Shown one piece after another: positions 8,169-16,636 of a stretch of 44,189 nt of DNA (position 1 is the first letter of the stretch; every line of letters begins with the position of its first letter). A program made the position numbers and the translations under genes. The notes under the pieces were generated by a model, which saw nothing but the letters and a program-made list of their open reading frames with translations, did no database searches and had not been told where the DNA came from. Source of the stretch: JBAZOJ01 sp041648755. Its GTDB lineage: Bacteria > Planctomycetota > B143-G9. The stretch covers positions 1 through 44,189 of the forward strand of contig JBAZOJ010000004.1 in the NCBI GenBank assembly GCA_041648755.1, written 5' to 3'.

Positions 8169-8585
8169 CTATTGCTGAGGAGCGGCATCTTCATCTTCTG
8201 GATGGGCCTCGGGATCGTAACGCCTGTGAATCGTCACATAGAGCGCCAGATAAAGGAAGTAACCCGCAATCGTCGCAATGCCGAACGCCCAAGCTCCCTG
8301 CTCAAAGGCACACATAGCACCCCAACCCAACCAAAATATGCCGAAATAGTACAGGATGCAAAAGCGAAACGCGGACGTTGCCTTAACCCCTGCCGTCATG
8401 AAAAGATGCGGAAAGAATAGGGTGAACACCACCGTGAAGAGGCTGGCATACATCAATGAGCCTCTAATGGCCTGCATCTTGTGCGGGATGAAAAACAAGC
8501 CAGCACAGGTTTCCAGAGCGCAACACAGAAACAATACGACAGTAAGCGCCAGGTTACGGTTGTTTTCGACGCGCAGCCAGTCCAT
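8169..8585 (-). CDS. Small four-helix integral membrane protein, 138 aa
   Basis: Family not recognised. Four hydrophobic segments are visible: about 13-33 (LALTVVLFLCCALETCAGLFF), 44-67, 72-97 and 99-118 (AFGIATIAGYFLYLALYVTI). A charged C-terminal tail follows (RRYDPEAHPEDEDAAPQQ). AGAAGGAGAG a few bases upstream supports the ATG at 8585. It sits between decayed gene copies inside the duplicated cluster and shares no motif with the module family. Its composition looks like a real membrane protein, but nothing in the sequence points to a function. Confidence 0.65.
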   Translation of the reverse strand: MDWLRVENNRNLALTVVLFLCCALETCAGLFFIPHKMQAIRGSLMYASLFTVVFTLFFPHLFMTAGVKATSAFRFCILYYFGIFWLGWGAMCAFEQGAWAFGIATIAGYFLYLALYVTIHRRYDPEAHPEDEDAAPQQ

Positions 8586-8602
8586 TCTGTCACACTCTCC
8601 TT

Positions 8603-8757
8603 CTACTTCTGCGATACTGGAGACCTGGTCCAGATCAGATTCTTGCCGGGATTTCCACCATCGTCTCGCTGGTCGGATCCGGTGCCGAACAGCACGTCAG
8701 CCTGCACTCAAAGGCCTCTCCGTGCTGGGGTCTGTTATCGTCACCGCCCTGCCCACG
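8603..8757 (-). pseudogene. C-terminal remnant of a third 424-aa-family gene
   Basis: Minus-strand translation gives PIVGRAVTITDPSTERPL. After a frame change it continues DVLFGTGSDQRDDGGNPGKN and LIWTRSPVSQK, then TAG at 8603-8605. This parallels the end of the intact gene at 9365-10636: PIVGGAETTTDPCTGQLL, then YVLYSAGKDQLDSGGDIDRD and LVWSREAK. Only the last ~50 codons remain, and they are frameshifted. The upstream break falls in CCCATCG, next to sequence shared with the end of the 7123-7569 gene region. Confidence 0.75.
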
Positions 8758-8805
8758 ATGGGCGGGCGGGTAAAGGCTTTTGGCCGGGCGAGACCAACGC
8801 GAGGA

Positions 8806-9204
8806 CTACCTCAGGTATGCCCTTTCCCAAAGCTTCTGCCGGTACGCCCAGGCGGCGTCCCGAATCTCCTGGGGCTCGGTGCTGTCGCCTGCAAGCCAGA
8901 ACAGCCTTTTGAAGTAATCGCTCCACTCGAAATCGGCAGGATGGGCGGCATCATCACCCCTGGCAAGAAGTTGTATGGAATTCGCCATCCTCTTTTCGAG
9001 GGGCAGCGCCTTGTTGCAGAAATCCGCAAACACGCGGTCAACAAGCATATCATCGGAAATGCGGGGCGCAATTGGCATAAAGAACTGGACGAGGATGTAG
9101 ATCGAAAACGCAATTACAACGACAACCGCCGCCGCAAGCAACGGGTAGTTGGGTAACGCATCGGGTCCCATTTCTTTCCAGCGGGGCAATACGTAATATC
9201 TCAT
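8806..9204 (-). CDS. Small single-span membrane protein with FCDK/EIR module, copy 2
   Basis: 132 aa. N-terminal motif MRYYVLPRW, one transmembrane helix (about residues 21-43, PLLAAAVVVVIAFSIYILVQFF), then the module VDRVFADFCNKALPLEKRMA ... DSTEPQEIRDAAWAYRQKL. AGGGAGGAAC directly before the ATG is a strong ribosome site. It is the nearest relative of the 7123-7569 protein in both coding and 5'-flanking DNA. The function is unknown. It is followed by the remnant of a 424-family gene and preceded by an intact one (9365-10636). Confidence 0.75.
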   Translation of the reverse strand: MRYYVLPRWKEMGPDALPNYPLLAAAVVVVIAFSIYILVQFFMPIAPRISDDMLVDRVFADFCNKALPLEKRMANSIQLLARGDDAAHPADFEWSDYFKRLFWLAGDSTEPQEIRDAAWAYRQKLWERAYLR

Positions 9205-9329
9205 TGTTCCTCCCTGGGGCCTGTCAGCCCTGGGGTCAATTCCTCCGTTCTTGCCTCAGAAAATCTCTTCACCGGAAGTTACCACCGCGCGTCCTTTCGC
9301 CCGCCGCTTCGCAAGCTGCACATCATCTT
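9205..9329. repeat. ~125-bp direct repeat of a gene 5' flank (other copy 7570-7693)
   Basis: Both stretches share GGGTCAATTCCTCCGTTCTT, GAAAATCTCTTC and CCGCCGCTTCGCA in the same order. They lie immediately upstream of the two related small genes starting at 7569 and 9204. The duplication therefore included the leader region. Similarity fades after CATCATC, just before the promoter found in the first copy. Confidence 0.8.
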
Positions 9330-9364
9330 ACCACATCAAACCATTTGGCGCGCAGCCCGTGGCC

Positions 9365-10636
9365 TTACTTCGCCTCCCTGCTCCAGACCAGGTCCCTGTC
9401 GATGTCACCGCCGCTGTCCAACTGGTCTTTGCCCGCGCTGTACAACACATAGCTGGCTCCCGTCAGCCTGTAGCGAAGGAGCTGCCCAGTGCAGGGGTCT
9501 GTCGTCGTCTCCGCTCCGCCCACGATGGGGGCATCCTGCAAAGTCTTCGGCAGCGAGCCGTGCTTCGCCCGGTATTCCTCGATCCCGACAGTGCAGGCCG
9601 CGAGCCTCACCGCAGCCTCAGTCGTCGCGGCGGTCGAGACAATTGAGCAAAAGTCAGTCCCGACGTAAGGAGAAAAAAGGTAAAGCCCTGGAGGATCTGG
9701 TGATGGCAGCGCATATAGCCTCAGAAGCTCTGGCGTCGGCTTATGCCAATCGCTTATTATCCTGGTCCAACTGCGCATATAGTAGCGCCGGTCCAGATTG
9801 AAGAGCGGGGTGGCAAGGTAGAATGCCGGCACATGGTGAAGCTCTCTGTCCCACGCCGTGGGGCGCCTGAACTGGGCAACAAAGATGGCAATGCCGCACT
9901 CGAGCGCTTCCAGGAAACTGTCCTTGATGTGAAACCCCAGGAGGAACTCGACGTGCTCACGGCAACGGGGATCGTCGCCAGCATATTTCGCAACCTGGCT
10001 CACGGCACGTGCGTACATCCACACATGGCTTGCCGTACACAAGGCGCTCACCAGATTGTATGGCTTCACTTCGCGGAAGCGCTCGATCATCTTCCGCGCT
10101 ATCCTCAGCATCCGAAATGCCCCGTCCCTGTCACCGCTGTAAGCCCTTGCGCCTGCGGCCAGGCACGTGCAGGAGACCACACCCCGGGCAGCTATCAGAT
10201 TTGGAATTGGCCAATAATCCGGGTCTTCATCCTCGGCTCCAACGGCGGTCGGGTGGCTGATGTAGTACGGGAGGGCCAGAAGCTCCTCGATACGGTCAAA
10301 CGTCTCCGCCATAGTGTCGAGCTTTGCGACATACCGGGCTATTACGTCCTCCGGCACTCGCTCGACGTCTCCCCTGTTGAAAAGGACCTTCGGAAACTCC
10401 TTCAACTCAAACAGAAAGAGTGGCTTGGCAGCCTCGCGTAACCTGCCGTCGAGGACCTCCTCCGTGGGAACATTCGCTGGCCGATGTTTGCTCAGGTCCA
10501 GATCCGTCTCCCTCAGCAGTGCGCCCCGCGCGCTATGCGCCATTGCCGCGGTAATGGCGTACGCCGCTGCGTCCAACGCAATGATGCAAAACAGCACGAT
10601 TACGGTCCATTTGGCGATCAACTTGAGTATTTCCAT
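9365..10636 (-). CDS. Membrane-anchored protein of the 424-aa family, copy 1
   Basis: 423 aa. It starts MEILKLIAKW, with one transmembrane helix (about 10-32, VIVLFCIIALDAAAYAITAAMA), then a long helical domain with GDRDGAFRMLRIARKMIERF and LFNLDRRYYMRSW. The C-terminal segment is AACTVGIEEYRAKHGSLPKT, then TDPCTGQLLRYRLTGASYVL and SAGKDQLDSGGDIDRDLVW. The last part resembles the substrate-like end common to many planctomycete exported proteins and to the calcium-binding end of type II pseudopilins; this is an analogy, not a demonstrated homology. AGGGAGACC before the ATG at 10636 sets the start. It is clearly paralogous to 20062-21336. It lies 31 bases after the module gene at 10668, so the two families are physically coupled. 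Confidence 0.75.
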   Translation of the reverse strand: MEILKLIAKWTVIVLFCIIALDAAAYAITAAMAHSARGALLRETDLDLSKHRPANVPTEEVLDGRLREAAKPLFLFELKEFPKVLFNRGDVERVPEDVIARYVAKLDTMAETFDRIEELLALPYYISHPTAVGAEDEDPDYWPIPNLIAARGVVSCTCLAAGARAYSGDRDGAFRMLRIARKMIERFREVKPYNLVSALCTASHVWMYARAVSQVAKYAGDDPRCREHVEFLLGFHIKDSFLEALECGIAIFVAQFRRPTAWDRELHHVPAFYLATPLFNLDRRYYMRSWTRIISDWHKPTPELLRLYALPSPDPPGLYLFSPYVGTDFCSIVSTAATTEAAVRLAACTVGIEEYRAKHGSLPKTLQDAPIVGGAETTTDPCTGQLLRYRLTGASYVLYSAGKDQLDSGGDIDRDLVWSREAK

Positions 10637-10667
10637 TGGTCTCCCTGGTAAGGGGCGAAGCTTTGCA

Positions 10668-11186
10668 CTATCTATCGCGAGTCCCCTCTCCCGGGGCATC
10701 CGGCAAAAGCTCAGGCCAGAACCGCTTGACTACTCCCAGTGCGGCATTTCGAATTTCCTCCGGCTGAGTTGTTTCCTGTCCTATGTAGCTCAACCAATAG
10801 GCATAGCGGTCAGGACCGTCTATCTGAGGATGCGTGGGAACGTACCAGCCCAGAAAGGAATCGAGCGCCTCGATCCTCTTTGCGACGGGAGCCAGATTGT
10901 CGCAGAAGACCCACAACTCCTGCCGGGCTTGGGCCTCAGCACGAGTCTGCGGCAATGAGAACAAAGTGAACTCAAAGTGGAGCCAAACCGAGTACTCGAT
11001 CAGCACCACGACCACCGTAGCCATGATCGCAGTCCGCATTATCGAATCCTCGGCAGCCCAGGGATTGCGGAACTGAACGAAGCTCCGCCTCCGGCCCGCT
11101 GAGTGGCTTCGCCACAATGGACCTTGGGCTGTCGATGGCGACAGTAAGCTGGCGGCCCAATTGGCAATTGCCTTCAATTTAGCCAT
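10668..11186 (-). CDS. Single-span membrane protein with FCDK/EIR module, copy 3 (tandem pair)
   Basis: 172 aa. N-terminal ~50 residues are basic (MAKLKAIANWAAS ... HSAGRRRSFVQFRNPWAAED). Then come a transmembrane helix (MRTAIMATVVVVLIEYSVWL) and the outward module LWVFCDNLAPVAKRIEALDS ... ETTQPEEIRNAALGVVKRF. The RSFVQFR motif before the helix corresponds to MRDFVLPR at the start of the shorter family members. CCAGGGAGACCT immediately before the ATG at 11186 supports this start. It has exactly the same length as the adjacent gene 11217-11735 and is nearly identical over its 5' third, so it is a recent tandem duplicate. Function unknown. Confidence 0.75.
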   Translation of the reverse strand: MAKLKAIANWAASLLSPSTAQGPLWRSHSAGRRRSFVQFRNPWAAEDSIMRTAIMATVVVVLIEYSVWLHFEFTLFSLPQTRAEAQARQELWVFCDNLAPVAKRIEALDSFLGWYVPTHPQIDGPDRYAYWLSYIGQETTQPEEIRNAALGVVKRFWPELLPDAPGEGTRDR

Positions 11187-11198
11187 AGGTCTCCCTGG
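11041..11198. repeat. 158-bp direct repeat, 5' part of tandem module genes (second copy 11590-11747)
   Basis: The two stretches differ at about five positions by eye. They include the ribosome site, the first ~48 codons and the GGTCTCCCTGG junction motif. A third GGTCTCCCTGG lies before the gene starting at 10636, where GGTAAGGGGCGAAGCT also recurs (10647-10662 and 11197-11212). Confidence 0.9.
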
Positions 11199-11216
11199 TA
11201 AGGGGCGAAGCTCTGA

Positions 11217-11735
11217 CTATTCACTGCGATATCCTGATCTCAGAATATAGTGCAAAAGCCAAGGCCAACACCTTTTTGCAGCCCCTTGTGCGGCACTTCG
11301 AATCTCCTCAGGCTCAGCAGCATCTCTTCCCACGGTACTTATCTGGAAGGAGTATATGTCGTCTTCGCTAACTTGTGAATGCGTGGGAACGTACCAGCCC
11401 AGAAATGAATCGAGTGCCTCGATCCTCTTCGCGACCGGAGCCTGCTTGTCACAGAAGATTGCAACATCATGGCGGGCCTGTGCTTCCGCGTGAGTCGTCG
11501 GCAGTCGGTATGTATAGGCACAGAAGTAGGTGAAAACCAAATATTCTATCAGAACCACGACCACCGCAGCCATGATTGCAGCCCGCATTATCGAATCCTC
11601 GGCAGCCCAGGGATTGCGGAACAGAACGAAGCTCCGCCTCCGGCCCGCTGAGTGGCTTCGCCACAATGGACCTTGGGCTGTCGATGGCGACAGAAAGCTG
11701 GCAGCCCAATTGGCAATTGCCTTCAATTTGACCAT
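11217..11735 (-). CDS. Single-span membrane protein with FCDK/EIR module, copy 4 (tandem pair)
   Basis: 172 aa, same layout as its neighbour: a basic N-terminus MVKLKAIANWAAS, the RSFVLFRNPWAAED motif, a transmembrane helix (MRAAIMAAVVVVLIEYLVFT), and the module VAIFCDKQAPVAKRIEALDS ... DAAEPEEIRSAAQGAAKRC. The start at 11735 is preferred over an in-frame start at 11813. It carries the same CCAGGGAGACCT ribosome site as the copy at 11186 and gives equal lengths. It begins 38 bases after the HEAT gene stop at 11774 and is probably in the same transcript. Confidence 0.75.
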   Translation of the reverse strand: MVKLKAIANWAASFLSPSTAQGPLWRSHSAGRRRSFVLFRNPWAAEDSIMRAAIMAAVVVVLIEYLVFTYFCAYTYRLPTTHAEAQARHDVAIFCDKQAPVAKRIEALDSFLGWYVPTHSQVSEDDIYSFQISTVGRDAAEPEEIRSAAQGAAKRCWPWLLHYILRSGYRSE

Positions 11736-11773
11736 AGGTCTCCCTGGACGCCTGGCCTTGGCCGTCGCGCCCA

Positions 11774-13828
11774 TCATTCCTTGACCGTGATCCCCTTTGC
11801 TTCCTTCAGGCACTTGGTCGCCATGTTCCGGGTGACATACAGTCTTCCGATCAGGGCATCCGTCACGATGTCCATCCGGAGATCGGACTTGTAGTATTTG
11901 AACAGGACATAGGCCGCGCAGACGCGGACATGAACAGTGTAATCTGCAAGCAACTCTTCGAAGAGATTCTTGTTAGCGGGAATGGCCAGTCTGCCCAACT
12001 CGAGAACCGCAGCACCCCTTGCGACCCTGTCGCAATCGCTCCGCGCAATCCTGGCCAAGGCGGCCATTGCCTCCTTGCCGCCAATTTCCGCCAGGTACCA
12101 GATCAGGTCCGTGACCTGGTCGCCGAAAAACACCCGCATCTGCCTTGCCTCGCCCGTTTCCGGGTCGTTCGGTATGTCGTAGCTGTTGGGTCTGGAGGAC
12201 GGATCCATGGCAATGAGTTCCGCCAACTTGCTCTTGTCGCCAAGGAGAACCAAGGCGAACAGCACCGCCGCCCGTACACTGGGGTCTTTGGAGTTGGCAA
12301 ATGCGGCAATCTTGTCCCTGGCCTCAATCACCCCGAGCCTCGCGCAGGCGACACACAAGGCTATCTGCAGTTTGCCGATATTATGAAGTCGACGACTGCC
12401 CAGCGGGCAGTTCTTTAGGGCATCCAGCACCGCGGGGATGGCGATTGGGCATCCCATCTCTCCCAGCGTCTGGATGATCTGGGCCTGCTGCCAATCCACC
12501 TTGTTCCTGCAAAGCTCCTCGATCAGAACCGCAGCCGCCTTTTCGTCGTGGAAATTCTCGAGCGCGATAAGAACATGAACGTTGAACTCCTGTGGATCAG
12601 TGGGTGGATTAGTGTCAGGTCTCAGTTTTCGCGCCATTGCCTCGGCAAATTCACCGGGACCCAGTTTCCCGAGCCTATCAGCCGCTTGCTCCCTCCATTT
12701 TGACCCATAGCAGTCCAGCATGCTAATAAGATGACCTATGGCCCGCCTGTCGCCGCAATCGGCCAGGCCAAGCACAAGCGTCCAATAATCCCATTCCCTG
12801 AAGTACTTCAGAACCGAGTAAATGGCGTCGCCACCAGCGGGATCGCCGAGCTTTCCCAGCGCCTCGGCAGCCCAATATGTGAGTCTGCCATCCGAACAGG
12901 ATCTAACAAGTATCGCACGAGCCGTTGGCCCTCCGCAGTTCCCGATGGCTGTGATGGCGCATCTCCTGATATCGATGTCGTCGTTCCTGATAAGTGTGGC
13001 GACCGAGTTCACGGCCGCGTCGCCAAACAGAGCAACAGCCTGGGCGAAGTTGTCCCGCGACCGGACATTGGCCGCTGCCATCTTCAGAACCAGATACGGT
13101 ATCGAATCGGCATTTCCGATCCTGCCGATAGCCTTGAGTGCATTCTCCCCGTCGCCGTACCCGGTGTCCTTCTCTACACACTCTTTCAAAATGGGAATAG
13201 CCTCAGAATTTCCAAGCTTTCCGGCCAATTCGATTGCGTAGCGGCGAAAGCTGCCGTCAGGGGTCTTGATGACAGCATTGATCAGAGCAACCTTCACCGG
13301 AAGGTCGAAATTCTCGGCTGCCTGCAAGGCAGAGTCAATCATCTCACTATCGGAGCCAGCAAGGGCCTCTGACATCATCTTTGTCAGGGGCGCGATGTCC
13401 TTACGAACAATTTTGCCATTATCCAGTTCAGCAATCGCGCGCAATGCACTGCGCTTCAGTTCGGGCTCTTTTGACGATGCAAGAGCTATGTACTCCGGCG
13501 TAAGCCCCGGCAATACCCGCTGGTGGAACCTCATCGCAGTGACGCGAATGTTAACGGGCTCGGCCTCATCCATCAGAAAAGGAAGCAGGCGAGATCTGTA
13601 GTCTCTGCTGTCTTCTTCGGAGATGTGCGTCTGGCATGCGCACTGCCCGAGCAAGGCAACAAGCGCTTTGATCCGCTCTTCAGCGGGCAATGTTTTATCG
13701 CAGAAGGTCGTAAACTCACTGGCGTCGACCTTTTTCTCTTCAGCGCGCAGGGCCCGCCCGGCAAGAAGAACGGACAGCCCAACGGCCAGGAGCAGAACCA
13801 CAAGACGGCGCGATGGTTCCCTTGACAT
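11774..13828 (-). CDS. Exported HEAT-repeat protein with N-terminal FCDK/EIR module, copy A
   Basis: 684 aa. Residues 8-30 are a signal peptide or anchor (RLVVLLLAVGLSVLLAGRAL). Residues ~39-106 are the cluster's module (FTTFCDKTLPAEERIKALVA ... DEAEPVNIRVTAMRFHQRV). From ~110 to the end there are about a dozen HEAT-like helical repeats, for example NSEAIPILKECVEKD, IGNADSIPYLVLKMA, LGKLGDPAGGDAIYSVL and LGPGEFAEAMARKL. Such solenoids bind proteins; no enzyme motif is seen. TAGGAGGAGAT directly before the ATG fixes the start at 13828, against a longer frame from 13846. It is paralogous to 14020-16083 throughout, so the two arose by tandem duplication. Confidence 0.8.
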   Translation of the reverse strand: MSREPSRRLVVLLLAVGLSVLLAGRALRAEEKKVDASEFTTFCDKTLPAEERIKALVALLGQCACQTHISEEDSRDYRSRLLPFLMDEAEPVNIRVTAMRFHQRVLPGLTPEYIALASSKEPELKRSALRAIAELDNGKIVRKDIAPLTKMMSEALAGSDSEMIDSALQAAENFDLPVKVALINAVIKTPDGSFRRYAIELAGKLGNSEAIPILKECVEKDTGYGDGENALKAIGRIGNADSIPYLVLKMAAANVRSRDNFAQAVALFGDAAVNSVATLIRNDDIDIRRCAITAIGNCGGPTARAILVRSCSDGRLTYWAAEALGKLGDPAGGDAIYSVLKYFREWDYWTLVLGLADCGDRRAIGHLISMLDCYGSKWREQAADRLGKLGPGEFAEAMARKLRPDTNPPTDPQEFNVHVLIALENFHDEKAAAVLIEELCRNKVDWQQAQIIQTLGEMGCPIAIPAVLDALKNCPLGSRRLHNIGKLQIALCVACARLGVIEARDKIAAFANSKDPSVRAAVLFALVLLGDKSKLAELIAMDPSSRPNSYDIPNDPETGEARQMRVFFGDQVTDLIWYLAEIGGKEAMAALARIARSDCDRVARGAAVLELGRLAIPANKNLFEELLADYTVHVRVCAAYVLFKYYKSDLRMDIVTDALIGRLYVTRNMATKCLKEAKGITVKE

Positions 13829-13929
13829 ATCTCCTCCTACGCACAAGTATATAATATCAGACGGCCAGTGTGTGCAAGAGGAACAGAATACCGCGGGCGA
13901 CGACTCCGGATCGCCGGGATCACCCCGGC

Positions 13930-14010
13930 CTACTGCCCCTCGCTTGCTCCGATCCTGCCAAGATATGTCGAAGCTGCCTTCCTTATCTCAGGGGGCTCGG
14001 AGTCGTCAAA
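13930..14010 (-). pseudogene. C-terminal remnant of a small module gene
   Basis: The minus strand encodes FDDSEPPEIRKAASTYLGRI, then GASEGQ and TAG. It differs at few positions from the end of the 16170-16556 protein (YDDSEPPEIKKASAAYLGRI, GASEGQ), and the DNA is similarly close. The rest of the gene is missing; the fragment starts directly after the stop of HEAT gene B. It shows that a small module gene once preceded HEAT gene A, as one still precedes HEAT gene B. Confidence 0.8.
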
Positions 14011-14019
14011 TAGCGAGGA

Positions 14020-16083
14020 TCATTCTCCCAGAAAGAGCCAGAACGAAATGCCTTTCGCTTCCCGCACGCACTTGCGTGCCATTACTCCCGCTGCGCTGTA
14101 CCAGTCGTTTACCACCTCGACCACAACATCCATCCGCAGTTCGGTCTTGTAGTACTTGAATAACACGTAGCTTGCACAGACACGGACGTAAGCATTGTAG
14201 TCTCCGAGGAGTTCTTCGAATAGCGCCTTATTGGCAGGAATAGCGCGCTTGCCAAGCTCAAGGATGGCGGTTGCGCGGCCCCTCGCGTCGCAATCACTGC
14301 GTGCGATGCGGACGACCGTAGCGAATGCCGGATCTCCACCGATTTCGGATAAGTACTTAACCAGGTTGCTTATCTGATCGCCGGTAAATGCGCGTACCGG
14401 TGTATCTTTGCCGGGATCTCCGGCGGCGGGATTGCCTCCCAAGCCGGGAATCGGATCCATTTCGAGCAGGGCCTTCATCCTGTCCTTCTCCCCCAGCAGC
14501 ACGAGCGCAAACAGCGCGGCGGCCCTGACCTCGGGGTATCTGGATGCGGCGAATTCAGTCAGCTTGCCTTTCGCCTCCGCAATTCCCAGCCTCCCGCATG
14601 CTGCGGCAAGCTCTGCCTGCAGGATCTTCAGATTGGGCATATTGTCCGCACTCAGCGGGCACTTGCTGAAAGCATCAAGTACCGCTGGCGCAGCGACCTT
14701 GCAGCCCATTTTGCCAAGTGTGCGGGTAATCGCGATCTGCTGCATCTCAGCGGTGTACTTGCCAAGCTGCTCAACCAGGACTGAGGCGGCCTTTTCGTCT
14801 CTGAAATCCTCCAGAGCCGCGAGAACGCACATGTTGAACACTTGGGGCTCTCCGGCGGGCGTCAGTTTCTTCGCCATCGCCTCGGCAGACTCGGCTTCGC
14901 CCAGCCGCCTGAGCCGATCGGCAGCATATTCTCTCAGATTGGCAGATGGGTGATCGAGCATCTCGACCAAAGTGCCGATCGCGCGCTTGTCGCCACAGTC
15001 GGCGAGTGCAAGGGCAGTGTAATATCGGTTATCTCCTGCGACCTGGGATAGGGCCGTGAAAATCGCCTCGGCACAGGTAGGATCACAGAAGTTGCCAAGA
15101 GCAAGGGATGCAGACGCCTGATCCCGAGTGCCTGCCTTGCCACAGAGATTCATCAGCAGTTCTCGGGCCTTGTCTCCCCTGCAGTTGCGCAAGGAGAGGA
15201 CTGCCCAGTAACGGACCATTTGGTCGCCGTTTTCGAGCAGCGGAATGATCTGGTCAAGGGCTGCGGATCCGAACAAGGCAAGGGCTTCAGAAGCGAACTG
15301 CTGGGGTTGATTGCGGAATGAGACAATGCCCTGCGCAAGGAACGGGATTACGGATACATCCCCGATCTGAGCCATAGCCAGAAGCGCCGCCATTCTCGGT
15401 GTACCCTCCTGCGCCTTTTCCGCGCACTCCTTCAGCAGAGGAAGAGCGGCGATATTGCCCGGCCTGCCGGACAGCACTATCGCCCCAATGCAGAAGCTCC
15501 CGTCCTTGTTCCTGATGGCATCGTTTATCAGCGTTGTCTTCACAGGAAGCCCGAGCGACCTGACAGCCGCCCATTCGTCTTCGCAGTTGCCGTCGGCCTT
15601 GCCGACAATGACCTCGGTGAACAGCGCGGTAAGGGGTTCGACGTCCACGCGCCTGATTCCTTCAGGCCCGAACTGCTTGATAACGTTCAGAGCTACTTCC
15701 CTGACATGCGGAGCCTTATCGCGAGCCAGTGTGAGATACTCGGGGATGAACCGCGTGACAGTCTCCCGGTGGTACACCAACGCGGCAGTCCTTACAGGCG
15801 GTGCCTCGGTCTCGTCCATCGCGAAAGGCAACAGACGGCTGCAGTAATTCCACCGCTCTTCGCCGGAAGCTGCGGACTTGTCCTTCTGGACCCAGAGCAG
15901 GGAATGCAGCGCCGATAGCCTATCCTGGTCGGACTGCTTTCTGTCGCAGTAGGTCTTGAACAGATCCTCGTTCTTCTGTTGATCGCCGACATCCTCAGCG
16001 CTCAACATCGCGCCCGTGAGAAGCAGGGACAGCAAGACAACCATAAGAAGCGACGCAGCCCGACGCAAAGAATCCCTTGACAT
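14020..16083 (-). CDS. Exported HEAT-repeat protein with N-terminal FCDK/EIR module, copy B
   Basis: 687 aa. Signal peptide or anchor at residues 9-29 (AASLLMVVLLSLLLTGAMLS), then the module at ~42-110 (FKTYCDRKQSDQDRLSALHS ... DETEAPPVRTAALVYHRET), then HEAT-like repeats to the end, including PEVRAAALFALVLLGEKDRM and IARSDCDARGRATAILELGK. The same segments occur in copy A (PSVRAAVLFALVLLGDKSKL), with roughly half the residues identical over long stretches. TAGGAGGAGAA before the ATG at 16083 sets the start, matching copy A. It is probably an extracytoplasmic scaffold; the partners are not known from sequence. Confidence 0.8.
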   Translation of the reverse strand: MSRDSLRRAASLLMVVLLSLLLTGAMLSAEDVGDQQKNEDLFKTYCDRKQSDQDRLSALHSLLWVQKDKSAASGEERWNYCSRLLPFAMDETEAPPVRTAALVYHRETVTRFIPEYLTLARDKAPHVREVALNVIKQFGPEGIRRVDVEPLTALFTEVIVGKADGNCEDEWAAVRSLGLPVKTTLINDAIRNKDGSFCIGAIVLSGRPGNIAALPLLKECAEKAQEGTPRMAALLAMAQIGDVSVIPFLAQGIVSFRNQPQQFASEALALFGSAALDQIIPLLENGDQMVRYWAVLSLRNCRGDKARELLMNLCGKAGTRDQASASLALGNFCDPTCAEAIFTALSQVAGDNRYYTALALADCGDKRAIGTLVEMLDHPSANLREYAADRLRRLGEAESAEAMAKKLTPAGEPQVFNMCVLAALEDFRDEKAASVLVEQLGKYTAEMQQIAITRTLGKMGCKVAAPAVLDAFSKCPLSADNMPNLKILQAELAAACGRLGIAEAKGKLTEFAASRYPEVRAAALFALVLLGEKDRMKALLEMDPIPGLGGNPAAGDPGKDTPVRAFTGDQISNLVKYLSEIGGDPAFATVVRIARSDCDARGRATAILELGKRAIPANKALFEELLGDYNAYVRVCASYVLFKYYKTELRMDVVVEVVNDWYSAAGVMARKCVREAKGISFWLFLGE

Positions 16084-16169
16084 TTCTCCTCCTACGCCAG
16101 ATTCCTGGCGCTTACCGCGCAATCAAAACGACCTCTCATCGCAAAGCGACGATGCTTGATTCTGGCCAA

Positions 16170-16556
16170 TCACTGCCCCTCGCTTGCTCCGATCCTGCCA
16201 AGATACGCCGCAGATGCCTTCTTTATCTCAGGGGGCTCGGAGTCGTCGTAAATGATCCAGTTCAGCCAGAAGTTGTAGAACGACCGCTCTTCGTCGGTAA
16301 GATGTGCCTCGCGCCCGGGTCTGCCAACCAGGGAATCAGAGGCTGCAATCCTCTCACCGACCGGCAGCATCTTATCGCAGAAGATGGCGAATTCGCGGTC
16401 CACTATGGGTGCGTTCGGGACTCGTTTCTCCCCACGCATGAAGGCAGACATGTAGATCACAGCGACGAGCGCGACTGCCACAGAAGCCACCACCGGCAGC
16501 AGCAGAAAGAGATTATCGTCCGACAGTTCCTTGCGGGGCAAAACGAAGTCTCTCAT
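16170..16556 (-). CDS. Small single-span membrane protein with FCDK/EIR module, copy 5
   Basis: 128 aa. Starts MRDFVLPRKELSDDN, with one transmembrane helix (about 16-38, LFLLLPVVASVAVALVAVIYMS), then the module VDREFAIFCDKMLPVGERIA ... DDSEPPEIKKASAAYLGRI and the tail GASEGQ. The ATG at 16556 is chosen over the longer frame (16616) because the MRDFVLP start aligns with copies 1 and 2. GAGGG lies upstream. The gene lies 86 bases before HEAT gene B. A broken copy of its 3' end lies in the equivalent place before HEAT gene A. Confidence 0.75.
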   Translation of the reverse strand: MRDFVLPRKELSDDNLFLLLPVVASVAVALVAVIYMSAFMRGEKRVPNAPIVDREFAIFCDKMLPVGERIAASDSLVGRPGREAHLTDEERSFYNFWLNWIIYDDSEPPEIKKASAAYLGRIGASEGQ

Positions 16557-16636
16557 CGGCCCTCGATGGGACCGTGAGACAAACGACTTATCCTCTCTGC
16601 AGACAACTTGCTCCATCCTTGCCCTTCATCGGACAG

